64,000 bases of DNA from Candidatus Zixiibacteriota bacterium. GTDB taxonomy: Bacteria; Zixibacteria; MSB-5A5; WJJR01. Location of the stretch: assembly GCA_040752595.1 (NCBI GenBank), contig JBFMGX010000049.1:1-64000 (forward strand). Reading direction: 5' to 3'. This document shows, piece after piece, positions 61,922 through 64,000 of this stretch. The notes beneath the pieces were generated by a model. That model ran no database searches and had not been told where the DNA came from. It was given only the letters and a program-made list of their open reading frames with translations. The stretch's first letter is position 1; each line of letters starts with the position of its first letter. A program made the translations under genes and the position numbers.

Positions 61922-62677
61922 TCAGAGTATCTTCTGGAAGAACTCCAGCGCCCGCGGATGACGGGGCCGGTCGAACATCTCGGGAGGCGTTCCCCATTCC
62001 AGGATGCTTCCCTCGTCCAAAAACGCCACGCGATCGGCGACCTCGCGAACGAAGTTGATTTCGTGCGAGACGAGGATCATGGTCATCCCCGACTCGGCCA
62101 GGTCGCGCATGACCGCCAGGACTTCGCCGATCATCTCTGTGTCCAACGCCGAGGTCGGCTCGTCGAAGAGCATGAGCTGCGGGTGCATCGCCAGGGCGCG
62201 CGCGATCGCCACCCGTTGCTGCTGACCGCCCGAGAGTTCCGCCGGGTGGGCGTGCAGCTTGTGATCGAGTCCGACGCGTTGCAGCTTCTCGCGGCCGCGC
62301 GCCAACGCCTCTTCGCGTGACAGTTTGCGAACGACTTGCGGTGCCAGGGCGACATTCTCCAGCGCCGTCAGATGGGGAAAGAGGTTGAACTGCTGGAACA
62401 CCATGCCCACATCGGCCCGAACTGCATGAATCGTCGTCGCCCGCGTGTCCACCGGTCGTCCGGCGATTTCGATCGTCCCGCCGTCAACCGGCTCCAGCCC
62501 GTTCAGGCAACGCAGCAAGGTCGACTTCCCCGAACCGGAGGGACCGACGAGCGCCACGACTTCCGAATACGCCACGTCCAGATCGACACCGGCCAGCGCG
62601 ACCAGGGGGCCATAGCGCTTCATCAAGCGGCGCGCGGTGACCGCCGGCGGATGAGGATCGCCCGGGGGACCGCTCAC
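61922..62677 (-). CDS. Polar amino-acid ABC transporter ATPase, GlnQ type
   Basis: ATP-binding subunit of 251 residues. Walker A is GPSGSGKSTLLRCLNGLE, the signature is LSGGQQQRVAIARALAM and Walker B is LMLFDEPTSALD, followed by the H-loop VSHEINFVRE. FQQFNLFPHLTALENV and GMTMILVSHE are typical of the GlnQ/HisP group. It overlaps the permease gene by four bases. The substrate is probably a polar amino acid. Confidence 0.94.
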   Translation of the reverse strand: MSGPPGDPHPPAVTARRLMKRYGPLVALAGVDLDVAYSEVVALVGPSGSGKSTLLRCLNGLEPVDGGTIEIAGRPVDTRATTIHAVRADVGMVFQQFNLFPHLTALENVALAPQVVRKLSREEALARGREKLQRVGLDHKLHAHPAELSGGQQQRVAIARALAMHPQLMLFDEPTSALDTEMIGEVLAVMRDLAESGMTMILVSHEINFVREVADRVAFLDEGSILEWGTPPEMFDRPRHPRALEFFQKIL

Positions 62678-63387
62678 CGCCGGTATCCTCCACCACCGAA
62701 GCCCTTCACGGCAAAACGCCGCTCCAATCCCCGTGCCACGCGCGTCAGCGCCAGCGTCATCACCAAGTAGATCAGCCCGACCAGAAGCCAGGTCTGGAAA
62801 TCGACGAAGAACTGGGAATAGTACTCGCGTCCGGCACGGGTCAATTCCCGCAGGCCGATGATCGACACCAGCGACGAATCCTTCAGACAGGCGATGAATT
62901 CATTCGCCGTCGGGGGAATGATCGTGCGCACCGCCTGCGGCAGGACGACATGACGCAGCGACTGCCACTGCGTCATTCCCAGAGACGCCGCGGCCTCAAA
63001 CTGCCCCTGCGCGATCGAGAGCACGCCGGCGCGAATGATCTCGGCCATGTAGGCGGAATAGCAGATCCCCACTGCCAGGACTCCGGCCGAGAAACGATCG
63101 AGGTTGAGGATCGATCCCAGCCCAAAGTAGATGAAGAAGATGTGCACCAGAAGCGGCACGCCGCGCAGCACATCGACGTAGACGCGGGTGAAAAACAGGA
63201 TGAACGGTCGTCGGCACAACGGCAACAAGCCCACCGCCGCCCCCAGTATCAGTGCCAGGAGGAACGACAACAGGGTGATGACGATGGTGGCCGGCACAGC
63301 GGGCAGCAGAAACTTCAGGATGTTGAGTGCCAGCGTCCCTTGTTCGGCCAGAAAGTCGATAGCGCCTCCGACACGGGGAGCCGGCAT
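62674..63387 (-). CDS. Polar amino-acid ABC transporter permease, GlnP/HisM type
   Basis: Membrane subunit of 237 residues with five or so membrane segments and the EAA-like loop AAASLGMTQWQSLRHVVLPQ. RGVPLLVHIFFIYFGLG is a HisM-family hallmark. It should pair with the GlnQ-type ATPase and a periplasmic binding protein, but the next upstream gene is divergent and no binding protein is present, so that subunit is encoded elsewhere. Confidence 0.92.
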   Translation of the reverse strand: MPAPRVGGAIDFLAEQGTLALNILKFLLPAVPATIVITLLSFLLALILGAAVGLLPLCRRPFILFFTRVYVDVLRGVPLLVHIFFIYFGLGSILNLDRFSAGVLAVGICYSAYMAEIIRAGVLSIAQGQFEAAASLGMTQWQSLRHVVLPQAVRTIIPPTANEFIACLKDSSLVSIIGLRELTRAGREYYSQFFVDFQTWLLVGLIYLVMTLALTRVARGLERRFAVKGFGGGGYRR

Positions 63388-63690
63388 CGAAATGCCCCCG
63401 GCTCAACCAGCCAAGCCTGCTAATTTATCGCCTCCTTCTGCGCACTTCAACCCCCATTCACACACGCCTCGACTTGAGTGTCACTCACGCCAACCACGCC
63501 CGGCATCGTCCGTCCCCCCGTCCCAGCGGTCGGTGCCGTGGATGCCGGCCGTATACTGTGCTCCCCCTCAACCGAGCCCCTTTTGGGGATGGGCTTTTCG
63601 GGTGTCGGAGCTCAATGTCCTTGACGACGCCGCCCCGGGTTTCTTCCTTGCACCGCAGGTAACGGACTTTCGACCGCAAGGAGGCAGACC
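63388..63690. other. 303-base divergent intergenic region
   Basis: No gene is supported. It contains a promoter for the leftward permease (63422-63450), a possible -10 TATACT (63552-63557) and a structured leader (63560-63611) for the rightward gene. Confidence 0.5.
63422..63450 (-). promoter_or_regulatory. Promoter of the GlnP/GlnQ-type operon
   Basis: On the minus strand, TTGAAG (63450-63445) and TAAATT (63427-63422) with a 17-base spacer, about 35 bases upstream of the permease ATG at 63387. Confidence 0.5.
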
Positions 63691-64000
63691 GTGATCCAAT
63701 TCCACCGTCCCTGGCGACCGGATCGCCGGCGCGTCGGCGCCGTGCCATCGACCCTCGTGACTGTCGCTGTACTCTGCGGCACTCTCATTCTCCTCGGCAC
63801 TTCGGCATCAGCCGTTCCGCTGGCCGTAACCGTCGACACGCTGGCGTATGGGACGACAATCGAGCGCGACATTGCCGTCGTCGGAGAGGTCGATACCTGT
63901 CTGTTCGACGCCAACGCCGGCGATGCCATCGTCCTGCGGCTGAGCGGCGGATGGGCGAACTGGGTCGTGCTGGAGCTGTATGACACTCTCAACGTGCTCT
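63691..64000 (+). CDS. Secreted protein, partial, PPC-like domain
   Basis: GTG at 63691 is preceded by AAGGAGG and opens a frame that runs off the window (103 residues seen). After an Arg-rich n-region comes a leader (TLVTVAVLCGTLILLGTSASA) and then a segment DTCLFDANAGDAIVLRLSGG that resembles bacterial pre-peptidase C-terminal (PPC) domains found in secreted hydrolases. No catalytic domain is visible yet. Confidence 0.6.
   Translation, partial: MIQFHRPWRPDRRRVGAVPSTLVTVAVLCGTLILLGTSASAVPLAVTVDTLAYGTTIERDIAVVGEVDTCLFDANAGDAIVLRLSGGWANWVVLELYDTLNVL

Overview
The window is a G+C-rich (about 60-65% by eye), densely coded bacterial chromosome segment with about 48 protein genes, one tRNA and an unusually rich set of palindromic intergenic repeats. 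A PorX/PorY-type two-component pair, a secreted subtilase with a sorting-domain-like C-terminus and an inositol-lipid-type gene cluster suggest the FCB (Fibrobacteres-Chlorobi-Bacteroidetes) superphylum. The composition and gene order look more like an uncultured phylum such as Zixibacteria than true Bacteroidetes. This placement is inference; no rRNA gene is present.

Layout. 1-9.3 kb: a cell-wall amidase, a sugar ABC importer without its ATPase, ribosomal protein L28, an aminotransferase and a split transketolase. 9.3-20.2 kb: CoaE, an unknown secreted protein, DNA polymerase I, DsbD, a rhomboid protease, thioredoxin and FolC. 20.3-28 kb: accD-rimI-tsaB-tsaE, then a SagB-like oxidoreductase coupled to PorX and PorY, then SerS. 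28.2-46.5 kb: a long leftward polysaccharide locus with a WbpM-like dehydratase, two glycosyltransferases, a MurJ/Wzx flippase, a 2-epimerase, aminotransferase, acetyltransferase and oxidoreductase of the WbpI/E/D/B type, Wzz, Wza, a GMP/PMM-like fusion and an S41 protease. 46.5-52 kb: Tmk, then myo-inositol-phosphate synthase, a PfkB kinase, a CDP-alcohol phosphatidyltransferase, Lgt and an Aur1-like PAP2 protein. 52-57.3 kb: RsmI, NadE with a nitrilase partner, SSB, an orphan PD-(D/E)XK protein and a broken REP-associated transposase (RAYT). 57.5-64 kb: a second sugar aminotransferase with a priming sugar-phosphate transferase, a lipoprotein, tRNA-Gly, the subtilase, a polar amino-acid ABC transporter without its binding protein, and the start of a secreted protein cut by the window edge.

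How the parts fit. The polysaccharide locus encodes nearly all of a pathway to a diacetamido-uronic acid sugar plus glycosyl transfer, flippase and export; the priming transferase lies 27 kb away in a two-gene operon. The inositol genes suggest inositol-headgroup membrane lipids. PorY-PorX and the subtilase suggest a type IX-like secretion or surface-signalling link, although no secretion-channel gene is present.

Non-coding structure. At least four families of dispersed palindromic elements occur. The simplest, with arms CAAGGGGC/GCCCCTTG or CAGGGGGC/GCCCCCTG, is concentrated around the RAYT gene, which has lost its reading frame near its start. Another family, framed by CCTCACCC/GGGTGAGG, sits 39-55 bases upstream of three different start codons. 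Starts were chosen by domain content, signal peptides and Shine-Dalgarno sites; several long N-terminal extensions were dropped because they only translate repeats.
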